Origin: Daphnia pulex
Lineage: Eukaryota > Arthropoda > Branchiopoda > Diplostraca > Daphniidae
Reading direction: 5' to 3'
DNA length: 64,000 nucleotides
Assembly: GCF_021134715.1 (NCBI RefSeq)
Contig: NC_060019.1
Location: forward strand, 1,984,001-2,048,000
Below are positions 46,149-58,000 of the stretch, in pieces. Each line of letters starts with the position of its first letter. Position 1 is the stretch's first letter. Position numbers and translations under genes: made by a program. The notes beneath the pieces are model-generated. The model was not told the DNA's origin and ran no database searches. It worked only from the letters and a program-made list of their open reading frames with translations.

Positions 46149-46373
46149 TGTAACGGATAGATCATTAGCCTTAATCCAATATTGTAGCCTGTAAAGGAAA
46201 CGATAGCATCCGCTAAAACCCGAGCAATGGGCATAACAGTAGCCTCTCATGTGGATCCGCCCGATCCAGCATAAAAGAGACCGACAAAGAGCTTCTCAGT
46301 CAGTATCTGTACTCACTGATCAGTTCCATTAGTAGACAATACACTATTCACACCTATTCACCCTCTTGTTACA
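46149..46373. mobile_element. Solo LTR, 225 bp
   Basis: It begins TGTAAC and ends GTTACA, the inverted TG...CA ends of retrotransposon LTRs, and is flanked on both sides by the 4-bp direct repeat atag (46,145-46,148 and 46,374-46,377). A TATA-like cataaaaga lies at about 46,270. No primer-binding site or coding region follows and no second LTR was found in the window. The family is not determined. Confidence 0.6.
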
Positions 46374-48218
46374 ATAGCATACCAGCCGATAATCCCCTAG
46401 TTTTCCCCATAGGTACCCAATAAATTAATCCTAAAGCTCGACCATGACGACAATTTCTATTATTTTCCGAACTTTGTGAAAAAGGGAGGAAGAGGGAAAT
46501 TTCTCGAAATCACCAGGAAAATGACGACGACTGGGGGAATTACCCATGAGCTTGGACCCAACCCAATCTAATACCGAATCAAGAAGACTGGGTAGCGGAG
46601 CCATACCAAGAAAACTGCATGAATGCATGAGAAGATGAGAAGAGATCAGAATCAAGAAGAAGGAAATATAGAGGTAGCAAATCCCCCTGCTAGCCCGGAG
46701 ACGCCTTCAAACGAAGACCTCGACGCTGAACGTTAAAAAACGTTTTGCTTAAATTGTTTTCTTTATATGAGAATGTGGCTTTATGCTTTTTATGCCATTT
46801 ATCGAAGAAACATATGTTTAATCGTTTAACAAAATCGAAAAACATTTGAAGGTTAAGAAAGTTCAAAGCGTCTTGGATAGCGTTATGTTCGCAATAAATT
46901 TTTCGTAATTCTTCACATTTTCATTTCATTTTTTACATCACGCTGTGAGGCTCACCCTTTTTTCCGGTTTCTAGTTTCCCTAAAACCTAAAATTGACAAA
47001 ACATAAAATAACTTTTCTTGCCCAATTTTCAATTTTTCTTTTTTGCCTTATTTTGATATGAAAAGCGGCTTCAAATCAAAATCAGGCAAATGTTTCAAAC
47101 GGAAAATTGGGTAACACGTCCGCTCCCTGTGGCCGGTGGTGGCAAAATGAGGCAGCGCTGAGATTTTTATGGAGTCCTGCCTTGTTTTTGGAGGTGGAAA
47201 ATTTTGCCTTTGTTCTAGAAGGCGATATTTACCCATCCTACGAAAATAAAACAAAGGAGAAATCGCGACAACACCGTGGGATGGGACAGAAGAGGGAAAA
47301 GGGATAAAATAAGAAATTCCATTTTCTATTCGAAATTCATCTCATTAAATAAGTTTCGAAAAATTTGAAAATGACATATGTTGTATACCTAACAAAGTTC
47401 TTTATTTTACAACTTTTTGCGTCGTTCTAAGCCTTTTAGTTCCGTATTTATAGACCGGTAAAGTAGCATATTTTCAAGCTCCTACCGCGTGTTCCTAAAT
47501 TTTTACATCCATTTATGGATGCCGTGCCCTTAACAATAAAAATCTGAAAAAAAATTCAGGAGGTATTCAATTCCCATGCCAACATGAAGTAAAATGCGGC
47601 ACCAGAGTAATGGGAAATCCAATTACAGATTAGAGTTATTATTATTAGAATTATTTTTTTCTTGGCTTGCCGATTTTTATTCTAGTTTGTCACTTACTTG
47701 GGGTGTCGGTAATCTGCATGACGCATGACGGTATTCTGCATGAATTCATGCATGAATCTGCTTGCATGACAACCGTAATAACAGGATAAACTGCATAACA
47801 GTTATTTGCATAACTGACAAAGGCAACGCCAGTTATTAATGTTTTTGTTCTATTTACACAAATTGTCCTGATCAGATTACAATTCGAAATTAAATATAAA
47901 TATAAGTTATGAACCGGCCTAAAGGGGGGTCGAGCGTAGGGGACTGCGCGCACCCTTGGGAGAGGGGTAAGTGAAAGGGGGGTTTACCTACGGACAAGTC
48001 GAAATAAAAATTTGAAAATAATTAAATTTTGAAATTATGAAATTTTATAAAGACAACTGCACCAGTCACTTCTCTATCATGGGGGGGGGGGGGCTTGTTG
48101 TGTGACACCTGTGTATTGTTCTGATGCGCAATTCCTGAACGTCCGTAAGAGGCGTAACTCTGGAACGTCAGTAGCTTCAATAATATAAGGTCTTCCTTGT
48201 GGCCCATTAGTTAGTTTG
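46374..48218. other. No gene seen
   Basis: It contains a gcatgac/gcatgaa-rich patch at 47,715-47,770 with the small palindrome tgcatgaattcatgca, and a poly-G run near 48,080-48,092. Open frames lack family resemblance. Confidence 0.4.
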
Positions 48219-48345
48219 GTTACAGTCTGGTATTGAGACTGGGTAGTTCTGTTACAGTCTGGTATTGAGACTGGGTATTCTCTGTTACAGTCTGGTATTG
48301 AGACTGGGTATTCTGTGTTACAGTCTGGTATTTAGACTGGGTTTT
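48219..48345. repeat. 33-35-bp minisatellite
   Basis: Four copies of gttacagtctggtattgaga followed by ctgggta and a short variable spacer. The last copy has one changed base (tttaga). Confidence 0.85.
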
Positions 48346-48703
48346 GGTCTCTCATAAGGGTACGTTTTGTGTCGTCTTATTGTTTAAACTTGTCTTTCTC
48401 GTCTTTTGTCCCTGTCTTTTTAAATACAGTTAGTTAAGTTGTGTCGGATAATGGAGCAGTTACACATCCTGCGTTGCGCATTCTCCGCAAATGCGAAAAT
48501 CTCATTTGTGTCCAAGCTGGTGTGTGTCGCCTACAGCGTCTTATGGGAAAACCAACTTCTTCCCGTTAAAACAGTTGTTTTCTTACCTATAACTTTGATT
48601 TCCCCCCTTTTCTTCCTAACAGTGAATACTTTATTCATTTCTCTATTACCTAATTTTTATTTCTATCCCCAATTCCATCTGGTTGATTTTTAATTAATTT
48701 TTG

Positions 48704-48817
48704 TTTGTGACTGGTTTTTTGTTCGTCTCCTGTAGCAGACGTTTCTAGACAGAATCGACCACGCTACGAACAAAATTCTTCTGCTACAAGAGACAAAAAA
48801 AAACCAGTCACAAACAG
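48704..48817. repeat. Foldback of about 115 bp
   Basis: The arms of about 38 bp (48,704-48,742 and 48,779-48,817) share gtttgtgactggttttttt and tgtagcagaag/acg as inverted copies around a 36-bp centre. A small MITE is possible. Confidence 0.75.
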
Positions 48818-49149
48818 ACGGTTCTCGAACAAAGGATAGCAAATACCATACGGTTGGTGTCAAGCGTAATAAAAACTTTAGTTCTGCTATCGGCCGCAGT
48901 GGTGCGCATCGGCGTAAACTGCGCACGACTTTTTGGCATGTCTACTACTTTTTCATTGGAATAACATCTATAGGCTCCACCAACCACCAGTCCACCCGCA
49001 TTAAGTTTTAAGACGTCGAATGGAATTGGAATTTGCGATTGATTGAAAGTAACATCACCCCTCTGTACATAAAAATAAGCAGGAGCTGATTTTATATCTG
49101 CGAAGCCAATCCACGTCTGAAAACCTACAAATTCATTATCATTATTCAT
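48808..49149 (-). pseudogene. C1q-like domain fragment
   Basis: The frame reads FVGFQTWIGFADIKSAPAYF, then YVQRGDVTFNQSQIPIPFDV and LKLNAGG. The 'FYVQR...PIPFD....N.G' order matches the first strands of a C1q domain, a trimeric secreted lectin-like fold common in arthropod gene families. After NAGG the C1q pattern is lost, and the frame ends in the foldback at 48,704-48,817. No signal peptide is present at this start. Confidence 0.45.
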
Positions 49150-50680
49150 GATGCAAAAATAAAAATAGCTAATGCGCCGAAAATTGTTTTCAAGTAATGG
49201 CGAGCCATGGTCGCGACTCTCGAGTGGTTGAACTCCGAATGGAACTTTTCTCGGTTAATTTAATCAAATGATAGATTAATCGTAGGCGAATGAAATATTG
49301 AAGTCTAATCGCAATGTCTCGAAGGCTCGATTAGATAACATAACTTTAGGCAAAGGCTGTTGCTATGTATTACCGAAATGTGTTATACTTATGACGTGAA
49401 ATGCTGAGCAGTAAAATGTATTTTCGAGGTTATGCTATGAACAATTTAGAATCAAAGTAGATTGCGCTCGAGGGGAATAAAGAATCCTATTGCAGGTAGA
49501 GAAATTATAAATAATTGTTTTGAGTATTTTGAATAATTTTTGCTTGGCTGGCTGATTTTATTCTGCTTTGTCACTTTAATGCCGCTAACAGGCGACAAAG
49601 GTGTCCTTGGGTAATAGCGCATCGGCACGAGAATCAGATCCAGTGTCTGGGGTACCACGACGAGATAGAGATATTTCAGCGATTTAATCCGCTTTTGTCT
49701 ATAGTCAACTCCATAGTTACTATCACCTTTGTAATCGCATTCTTCATTAATGAATGGAATCCACGATTTTATTCTTTTGATGAAAGAAATGTTTTGCCGA
49801 CTTTTTTTTCACCGGTTCTATAATAGTTCTGTAATAGCGCCGCGTTTCCTTGTTTTATTCTTCCGTAAATGCCGAGACATCTCATTGGACAAATGGATAA
49901 CGTAAAGTGCGCTATATCCATTCCTTCCACAAAATATATAATAATTCACTTCCTTTCAACTTCGACATCTCTATTCAGCATTCACCTTCATTATTTTTAG
50001 CTTTTGGCCCACTGCCAATTCAGCTCTGATGTCTGGTATGGCTCGACCACGCAAAACACGATTTTCCTATTTAAGTATTGTGCTGTACAAGTGACTAATA
50101 TAGTCATCCGGATTAGTCTCCGTTCGAACTCGGCGTTTCCCTCAAATGGACAATAATCGATCTTTTTCTTTGATAGAGCTTGTGAGGAAATACGCCGTGC
50201 AGTATCAATCTTATCGAGTATATGTGGACCTTGCTATGTCCACTAAAATTGGTCCATCAGCATGGATTCAAACTGTCAAACGCATTCTCTATTTCCGCGA
50301 GAATAATTAGGTCAAGTTGGTTGCCGTATCGATCGTGTGTTCGATCGCACTTCGTTTCCTGTAAACATCAGTAGTAACTAGTTTGAGCCAGAACTTTGCG
50401 CACAGAAAATCAACTTGCGTTCACGAAACAGTATATAGTATACTCTGTAACTCGACCCACCCTTACGAAAAAAACAGCTAGTTTTCAGCTTGTCTTAAAA
50501 GTTTCATTTTCGATCGCTTAACAAGTTTGCATTCTCACGTCCAACGACCGTTGAAAATTGTAATCTAATTCTTTTAATGCCAGCCGACTTTGAAGTGCAA
50601 GCGACACAACTTCCAAGCGATATAATCCTATATAAGTTAATGTTTTGATGACTTTCTAAAATTATGTCCGCATATAGTAG
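49150..50680. other. No gene seen
   Basis: Moderately A/T-rich sequence without a convincing frame or repeat. Confidence 0.4.
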
Positions 50681-50689
50681 CTCCAGTGA

Positions 50690-51010
50690 ATCATCAGTTT
50701 ATAATCAGGGAATATGTTTGGGACAAAATTGGACGGCCTTGTCCGCTAAAGCAATCCAAGTTCTCTTTGTATTTTTCGTCAGAACTGCGGGCACGGGAAA
50801 GAGAGAGACCTTGTGTATTTCACGTCGAATGAAAAACACAATCAAATCTGGCGTACCTAAATCGTTTCCTATCGGGCGTTCGTATACTATATACCCATTC
50901 GGCTTTCTTTCTGGGAAACAAACCGGTTCGACATTTTCTCGTAAACAAAATTGTTATATTGCTGCACATCGCGCAAGGCCATTTCGAAATCTGGAAGCCA
51001 GCAACCGTCG
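50690..51010 (-). pseudogene. Possible coding fragment, unrecognised
   Basis: On the minus strand one frame gives TNYDGCWLPDFEMALRDVQQ and YNNFVYEKMSNRFVSQKESR, and after a shift another gives YERPIGNDLGTPDLIVFFIR. The composition is protein-like. A 150-codon plus-strand frame over the same bases (50,664-51,116) is Ser/Arg-rich and looks like its shadow. Family unknown. Confidence 0.3.
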
Positions 51011-51174
51011 TAGTTTGTTTGCCACCTTCAAAATAACTGCTGACATGTCACGTAAGCGCTTCCTGAACCAGCCCAATATAAGCCGACCGTTCGACTTGTT
51101 TTTCTTCATTCGATAACAAACATCAACAACACCAACTACAACTCAAGAGTTATTTCACAGTATTACCGACAAAC

Positions 51175-51500
51175 ATGACTGGTAAATTACTGATTGTCTT
51201 CTGTCTTATGGCGTCGTCAACGCGATCACGTAAGCTCCACTGAGTATATGTGTATACATTTATCCTCAAAATTTATCTAACTTTTATGTGTCAAAAGAAC
51301 CTATGGGTCCGAGAGTCCTGGGAGATATTCTCGAAATGCAAGTTGCTGCTCCGGCGTCCACAGTCCCGGCAGATACTTACAGATTCGAAATTGTTAGAGA
51401 GGAACCAAGAGAGGACCCCATTCAATTCTTAAATATGTGCAACCTTTTCCGAAAGTACTTGTATGTGCCATTTGGAACCACTATTTTTGGCAATCCTTAG
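51175..51500 (+). CDS. Candidate two-exon small secreted protein, 85 aa
   Basis: Exon one (51,175-51,229) encodes a signal peptide, MTGKLLIVFCLMASSTRS. A 68-bp intron with gtaagc at the donor and ag at 51,296-51,297 joins it in phase to exon two (51,298-51,500), which reads QPMGPRVLGDILEMQVAAPA and ends VPFGTTIFGNP. The intron fits the phase exactly, which supports the model. The mature part is about 67 residues with one cysteine and charged clusters. No family is recognised; a secreted peptide or effector is possible. The second exon is followed by an A/T-rich spacer. Confidence 0.5.
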
Positions 51501-52216
51501 AAATCGTTGCGTAAGGACGTTTGTGTAAGATTGAAAGAAAAAAACGACCTCTAGAGAGAGGTTCACACTTTGATGCTTTTTGAACGGAAGTATCTTGATC
51601 GGATGTAGCTCCGCATGATGATGCAAAGCCTTATCAGCATCGTCGATATTGGGAAAGGGATCCGATTTTGGTGTTGGAAAACCTTAATTTAACTTGGAGT
51701 TTTGTGCAGTTGAATCAATTCCTGTACAAAATGTACCATTTACTCTCATGATACTGTCTTTTGTTGTTCACCGGCTTTCCACTTGTTTTTCTAATTTTTT
51801 CTATGTTTGATTTGGAACCGGCGATACCAATAAATGTGTCAAACATATGGTCGTGTTTATGTTTTTAGTCTTTTGAAGGTATACGTACCTTAATGAAGAA
51901 TATAGGTTGGTAGAACCAACCCGAAATGATAGTATGGATGTTTTATGAGGTTGAAATAAGCGGAAAGTCACGCATCAACTAGCAAACGATCGTTAATTAT
52001 AAGTTGATTTCTTTACTTTGTATAGTAAAACTTGTTATTGGGCAAACACACTATACGGTGACTATAACATGATTGGGCGAACCGGTTTGTTGATTTTTGT
52101 TATAATGCTCACTCTGAAACAGATGTTGATGCAAGCATTATAAGGCTTTAAATCTGTCTTCTGTTTATTATTTAATAAAATCGAAGAATATAGGCATTGC
52201 CTATATTCTCCTTACT

Positions 52217-52463
52217 TGTTTTTTTTCACCTCACATATACCCTACCTACTAAACTACATAAATTGGGCGAACCGGTTTTGCGATTTTTTAATCATGTTCA
52301 CTCTGAAGTCTGAACCAGCTTATGCCTTTTTAACATCTAATTTCCCCCTCGATTTCCCCGGCGGATTAAATTCAAAACCTACACGTGCTGGCAGCCGACC
52401 AGGAATAAATAACAAACAGAAGGTAAACAATATCAATAATGGCGTTTGCACCAAATAAGGAGT
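52217..52463. repeat. Segmental duplication flank, copy 1 left part
   Basis: It matches 61,257-61,505 (for example tttcacctcacatataccct, gaagtctgaaccagcttatg). Together with 54,691-55,076 it forms the 3' flank of the complete peroxidase gene. The copies differ by small indels, including a 13-17 bp block near 52,347. Confidence 0.85.
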
Positions 52464-52467
52464 ACTA

Positions 52468-54690
52468 CCCCTTACGGAAAAATCTCATCAAACTATATGA
52501 GAAATCATATGTTTATTAATGACATCAATGATTTTTTAATAATTTTTGATGATCTCATATATTTCTCATTAAATTGATGAGAATTTTCACCCTCATATTT
52601 ATCATTAAAAGTGTTTAAAATATTTTTGTCTCATTTTATATGAGATATAACCCAATCCGTAGTAAGAAATCAGAAAGAAATCATATAAATTTCATGATTT
52701 TACCACAGACTTTTCGCATGAGAAATATGCAAGAAACTGGTGATAAATAACCATAAATATCATGATATTTTCTTAAAATAAATCAGTAATATATCATGTA
52801 TTCTCAGTTTTTAATCATTAATTTCTATTGGTATTTTGTAATGAGATACTTGTATAAATTCATGTGAAAATCAATAAAATGTCATGATTTTCCCGCAGTT
52901 TTTTCGCATAAAAGATCTGCAAAAAATCAGTGATTATTAAGAAGGAATATCATGATATTTTCTTAAAATCAATAAGTAATTTGTCATAAATTCTGAGTTT
53001 TTAATCATTAATTTCTATTGGTATTTTGTAATGAGATACTTGTATAAATTCATGTGAAAATCAATAAAATCTCATGATTTTTCCACAGTTTTTTCGCATG
53101 AAAAATCTGCAAAAAAACAGTGATTATTAAGCGGGAATATCATGATATATTCTTATAATAAATCAATATTTTATCATATATTCTGAGTTATCAATCATTA
53201 ATTTCTATTGATGTTTTGTGTTGAGATACTTGTATAAAATCATGTGAAAATCAATTTTACCTATGACATTATAAGATTTTTTTGGTTTTCTTTTATACAG
53301 TTTTTTGGCTTAAAAATCACGAAATTTATTATTAAATGTCTATCAGAAATCAGGTAGATTTAGGTGTGAGATCATGATATTTAATTATAATTATTTTGCA
53401 TATTATCATTTATTAAGAGCTTTTTATCAATCATTTCTCTAATGCTTTATAGTGAGATTTTTCATTAAAATCATGTGAAAATCAGTTCCCACTAAGGAAT
53501 CAAAAGATTTTTTGGTATTATTTTTACCCAATTTTGGGCTTTAAAATCTTCAAATTCATAACAAAAAGTCAGTAATAATCAGCTACAATTCAACAGATCA
53601 GATGTGAAATTATAACTATTTAATCGTCAATATTTTCTTATGTTTTGTAATGATGTGTGAAAAATCAAGGGAAAATTTCTACATATATGACATCAAAATA
53701 TTTTCTTGTATTCTTTTAATACAATCCTAAAAATATCAGTTAAAATCAGCAAATAAGTATATAGGCCTACCTGGAATGAAATATTCTGACTTTAAATTCT
53801 TTTTGGACTTTTACATTTTTTATTTTTTACCTTTCGTAAATATATGGTAGCTATCTAATTCTCACAAAAATTACACGATGTTTTTATAATCACAAGATAG
53901 GCTGGGATAACTATTTTTTTTAACGCGCTAAGTAAATTTGAGTGAAAGTTCTATTTTACTCTGGTGTGTTTTTTTGTGTGTGAATTATTCTAAGTCCCGA
54001 AATCTGGCTTTTATCTAACTAAACTAACCAATTGATTATATGGTATGTCAAAACGCATCATAGAAATTTTTACTAAGTTTTTTCACGCGCTAAGTAAATT
54101 TGAGTGCAATTTCTATTTGACTCTGGTATGTGTTTTTTGTGTAAATTATTCTAAGTCCCATAACCCTGTTGTTATATCACTAAACTAACCAATTTATTAA
54201 TTTCCACGTTAAAAAGCTTCAATCATAACATCAATTGGTGGTGTAGTGGTTAGCAGATTGGCAAGCCACCCTGGAAGTCGAGGTTCGATTCCTGGTCAGG
54301 GCAATTCTTTTTTCAATTTATATAATTAAAATCTCATTTAAAAGCGCTCAAATTCTCATTCAAATTTTAGTGAGAAAATCATTAACATTTTTGTGGAAAA
54401 AGAGAAATTAAGCGAGATTACAGTAAACCCTCAGTCAGAAATCATTATATTTACGCGACTAATCATTTATATTTAGATGAGAAATAACATAATTCTCACT
54501 TTGTTCACATGAAATTAATGATTAACGGCTGATTTTAAACTTGAAAATGTCCCAAATTCTCATCAAAAGTCATCAAATAAATGATATTTTGCTGTTAATC
54601 TCACCAAAATATCACGACAAAATGAATGAGAATTAAGGTTATTCTCATGTATTTCTTTATGAGTTTTAATGAGATTTTTCCGTAAGGGAC
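52468..54690. mobile_element. 2.22-kb TIR element with internal ~190-bp repeats
   Basis: The left end reads ccccttacggaaaaatctca and the right end, in reverse complement, gtcccttacggaaaaatctc. The 4-bp word acta flanks both sides (52,464-52,467 and 54,691-54,694). The duplicated flank at 61,490-61,510 has one acta and no element, which is an empty site. The interior is A/T-rich with arrays of atcatga/tcat words. A block of about 190 bp (anchors aatcattaatttctattgg and gagatacttgtataaattca) is repeated several times between about 52,660 and 53,650. No transposase frame exists. A tRNA-like sequence lies at 54,237-54,303. Confidence 0.85.
54237..54303 (+). other. tRNA-like sequence with Pol III A and B boxes
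   Basis: The A-box-like tagtggttagca (54,244-54,255) and a perfect B-box ggttcgattcc (54,282-54,292) are in tRNA order and spacing. The T-arm pairs at 4 of 5 positions around TTCGATT. The acceptor and anticodon stems do not form, so it is not a working tRNA. It sits inside a TIR element, as does the one at 724-790. Confidence 0.6.
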
Positions 54691-55076
54691 ACTATACATG
54701 GCATGGAGTCGGCAAGTGTGTGTTTCCGGGTTCGCGGCTTGTCTGAAAGAGTCCAGTTGTTTATAGTTAACGCCCTCGCTAGACCCTGACTTTTCCAATC
54801 AAGCTGTCAATGTAAACAACTGCGCACTTGTGTTTTGTTTGACCGCAAACATAAATAAATTTCATGTAGCCTTCAGACAGTCTGAAAAAAAAAACCTCCG
54901 GTGTTTCACACCAACCAATTATCGACAAAAAAAACTGTATTGACTGCCGTATTCACTACTGGCTCATGTTTCCCTCGACATTTTGTATTTTGCTCAATAG
55001 ACTGCCAGCACGGAAGGCGTGATACAAATCTACCTGCAAGAGGACAGATTTTGGGCAGTCGATTCAAAGTTAAACA
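54691..55076. repeat. Segmental duplication flank, copy 1 right part
   Basis: It matches 61,506-61,920 (for example tatacatggcatggagtc, gtgtgtttccgggttcgcgg, gactgccgtattcactactg) up to the stop codons of the two peroxidase genes. Confidence 0.9.
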
Positions 55077-58000
55077 TTAAAATTTCCATGGAAGTAAGCC
55101 GCAAATGGCTCCGTCAAAAGGTGAGCGGCCATACGAGGCTGGAATGTCTTTCAAGAAACAGATGCCCGTCACCGAGTTGTGGGTAAACGCGTTACACTTG
55201 CCGTCATTGATGCAGAGTCTGCCGCACTGTTCTCCCGGGATGGTCTTTCGACTCAGATCGTAGCCGGGGAAGTCGCAATTCTGCAGCCATTTGACTCCGC
55301 CGTCGCCGGTGTTGTATTCAGGCCAGCGATCTTCCACCCCGAATGGGCGAAGGTTAAGACGAGGGATAGAGGCGGAATCGCAATTCAAAATCGGGTTTCT
55401 GATGGAAATCAAACGGGGAATAATTAGTCAATGCGTCATCGTAATTATGGTAATTATAATTTCTACTATGTCGATTTACTTACACGTGAGATGGTGTTTT
55501 AAAGATTAGAGGCTGGCTGGATTTCACGTTGCTGTTGTCACAGACGACACGGGCAAAACTGGCGCGTCGGATTTCAGTCAGTTGATCTAAAATTTTGTTG
55601 AAAATGAATCAGTCAAATCAGAGTCAAATTTTTTATTGTTTCATACCTTTGGTGAAGCTGCTGGGCTGTCCAGCGAGATCGTAGAAGAAGCGGTCGCCCC
55701 GTTTCAGTTTCAGAAACTGGTCCGCTATGATGCACTGAAAAGTGGGTCCTACCAAAGCACCTGGAGCCAATCGCTCTGACATGGCTCCGATGAACAGGTC
55801 GATGTCGTCAACCGATTCGTACAATTTCGCAAATCTATCCACAATCTGTTAAGTGTATCATCTCATAACCTTTTGTAAACGTGAATTTAGCGTGAGCTGT
55901 AAACGTACCGCAGGGGAAATAAAATTAAGAAGGTCTTTGAATTGGCTAGCAGGTGGCAAGCCACATTGCGTCCGATAGGCGTTATAGCCGGGAATACCTA
56001 TGCAAAAGTGTTATTAAATTAGTTTGATGGTAAGGCACAGAAAATAGGACGAAATACCGTGATCACGACCGCGTTGAAGGTTGAGTGAAACCAAATCCAA
56101 GCCGAAACCCTTGCCTTGCTCTTCAAACAAATGATTTGTCACCTGCGACATATTCGACATAAACATTAACACACCAGCATATATCAAATTGTGATAATCA
56201 AATTTACCTCCTGGGTGAAAAAGTTTTCCGCATTTTGACTGGGCTGACTGGCCAATCCAATGAGAAACTTGTCGAGATTGCCCGGCGTGTATATTTCTTG
56301 CGTTTTGAAAAAGTGTTGACGTAAAAGGATTTCTCGCTCCTTGGTCCTCCGCTGATTAGTCAAACTGCACAAACGTTCGATTCATCCGGCTGGTAATTAA
56401 ATAATAATAAAAGAAAAATGATATGCGTACTGATGTTTCCCTTGGATGAGGGTGTGGCCGAACCGGAAAGCGGCTGCAGCAAATTCGTTCAAAATGGACG
56501 GATTGAGGTTCTTGTCGTAATCTTGACTGAAACCTTGCTGCAGTGGCAGCAGACCGAGTTCCTGCATTTTCTCTCGACCGATAATGATGGGCAGCCATTC
56601 GTTGAAGGTGATGTGCTGCATTTGAGCGGCCAGAATTCGTTTGGCCTCCTGGTAGAGACGCTCGTCGTTCCATCCGGGATTCAATCGGGCCAGTTCAGCC
56701 GCCAGTCGGTTGTGTTCACGCAAGAAAATCGTATGGGGCACAGCTAAATTGGGGTGTTCGTTCACTCGAGGTGTATCTCCTGTAGACCGTAACAATGTTT
56801 AAAATTTTTTAAATCTGACACGTACATTTTGTCTAAATTTTATTGACCTGTTTTGAAACACTTGACATCGGTGGGCGGATCGATTCCAGACACTGTTTTG
56901 GACAAGGTACATACCACCTTAGACTCCTCGTCGGCTGGGAGTAAATCTAATTCATTCCTGGGAGTGACTTTCATGCCGCCTTTTTTAAACGATCGTAATT
57001 CCTGCGCAATTTTGTCGTTGAAACCGTAAACGTTCGAGTTGTCCAGAAAGTGCGTCAATTGGTTCATCTATATCCAAGATTGAGGTGATAATTAATTGCC
57101 AAATGAATAAGTGTAATCAACTCACCTGTTCGGAGGCCCCGAAGGTGCAATCCAACCTGCGAATCGGTGCCGAACGGACCAATGGCATACAACGTTGGCC
57201 AAACTTGGAGAAAAAAGAATCGTTCTCCGGAATTTCAATCGGAAAACACTCGGGATGGATCAGCTCTTTCTCGATAAATTTCCCATCCGGCATACAGCAC
57301 GGAATAGTGCTTCCATTGGCTTTTTAAAATAAGTGTGAGATTTAAAAAAAGTACTGTAAATGTAAAGAAACTTGCTAGTAGTATACCCATTTGGAATTCG
57401 GGAGTTTTCGTGAAATCGTGATCGATAAACTGTCCGTACTGCATGACCCAAGTCGTGTCGGTTTGGCTGGGAGAGTCAATATCGACGGCGACGGTTGTTG
57501 ACACCAAGCGAGCGCTACAATTCAGCACACGAATCAAATATTTCTCAGTCAATCAATTTCTTAGCGAAACACATCTTGTAAATCTTTGATTACCTGGGAA
57601 GTTCGCCACCATTTTTAGCTCGTCTGGGAGTCCGCACACCTATCGAATTTGATTCATTTGAATATAAATATATTTAATTCAAGCATGACAAAATATTTGG
57701 GTATACCGTCAGCGTAAGCAGAAGGAAGAGCCCGTTGGAATTGTGTGAGCGATTTTCCCCAGGAAGGTCGCTGGATGTTATTGCACGATCCATCCAGCGT
57801 TCTGTAAGGGGAACGGATTGTTTTTTCATCACAAACAGGATCGGCGGTGCACATTCCCGACAAAATCGTGTCCTTTAAGTTGAATTGTTTCATGGTCCCC
57901 TGAACATCTTCCGGCTTAATATTAAACCTTTTTCGCACAAAAATTATTTTTGATTACAATGAATATTATAACGAAGGATATACAAAAAAAATTACCTTTT

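Noticed and set aside
50664..51116. 150-codon plus-strand gene
   Set aside because: Ser/Arg-biased composition with no family; the minus strand reads more like protein, in two frames.
54237..54303. A functional tRNA-Gly gene
   Set aside because: The A and B boxes fit, but acceptor and anticodon stems do not form.
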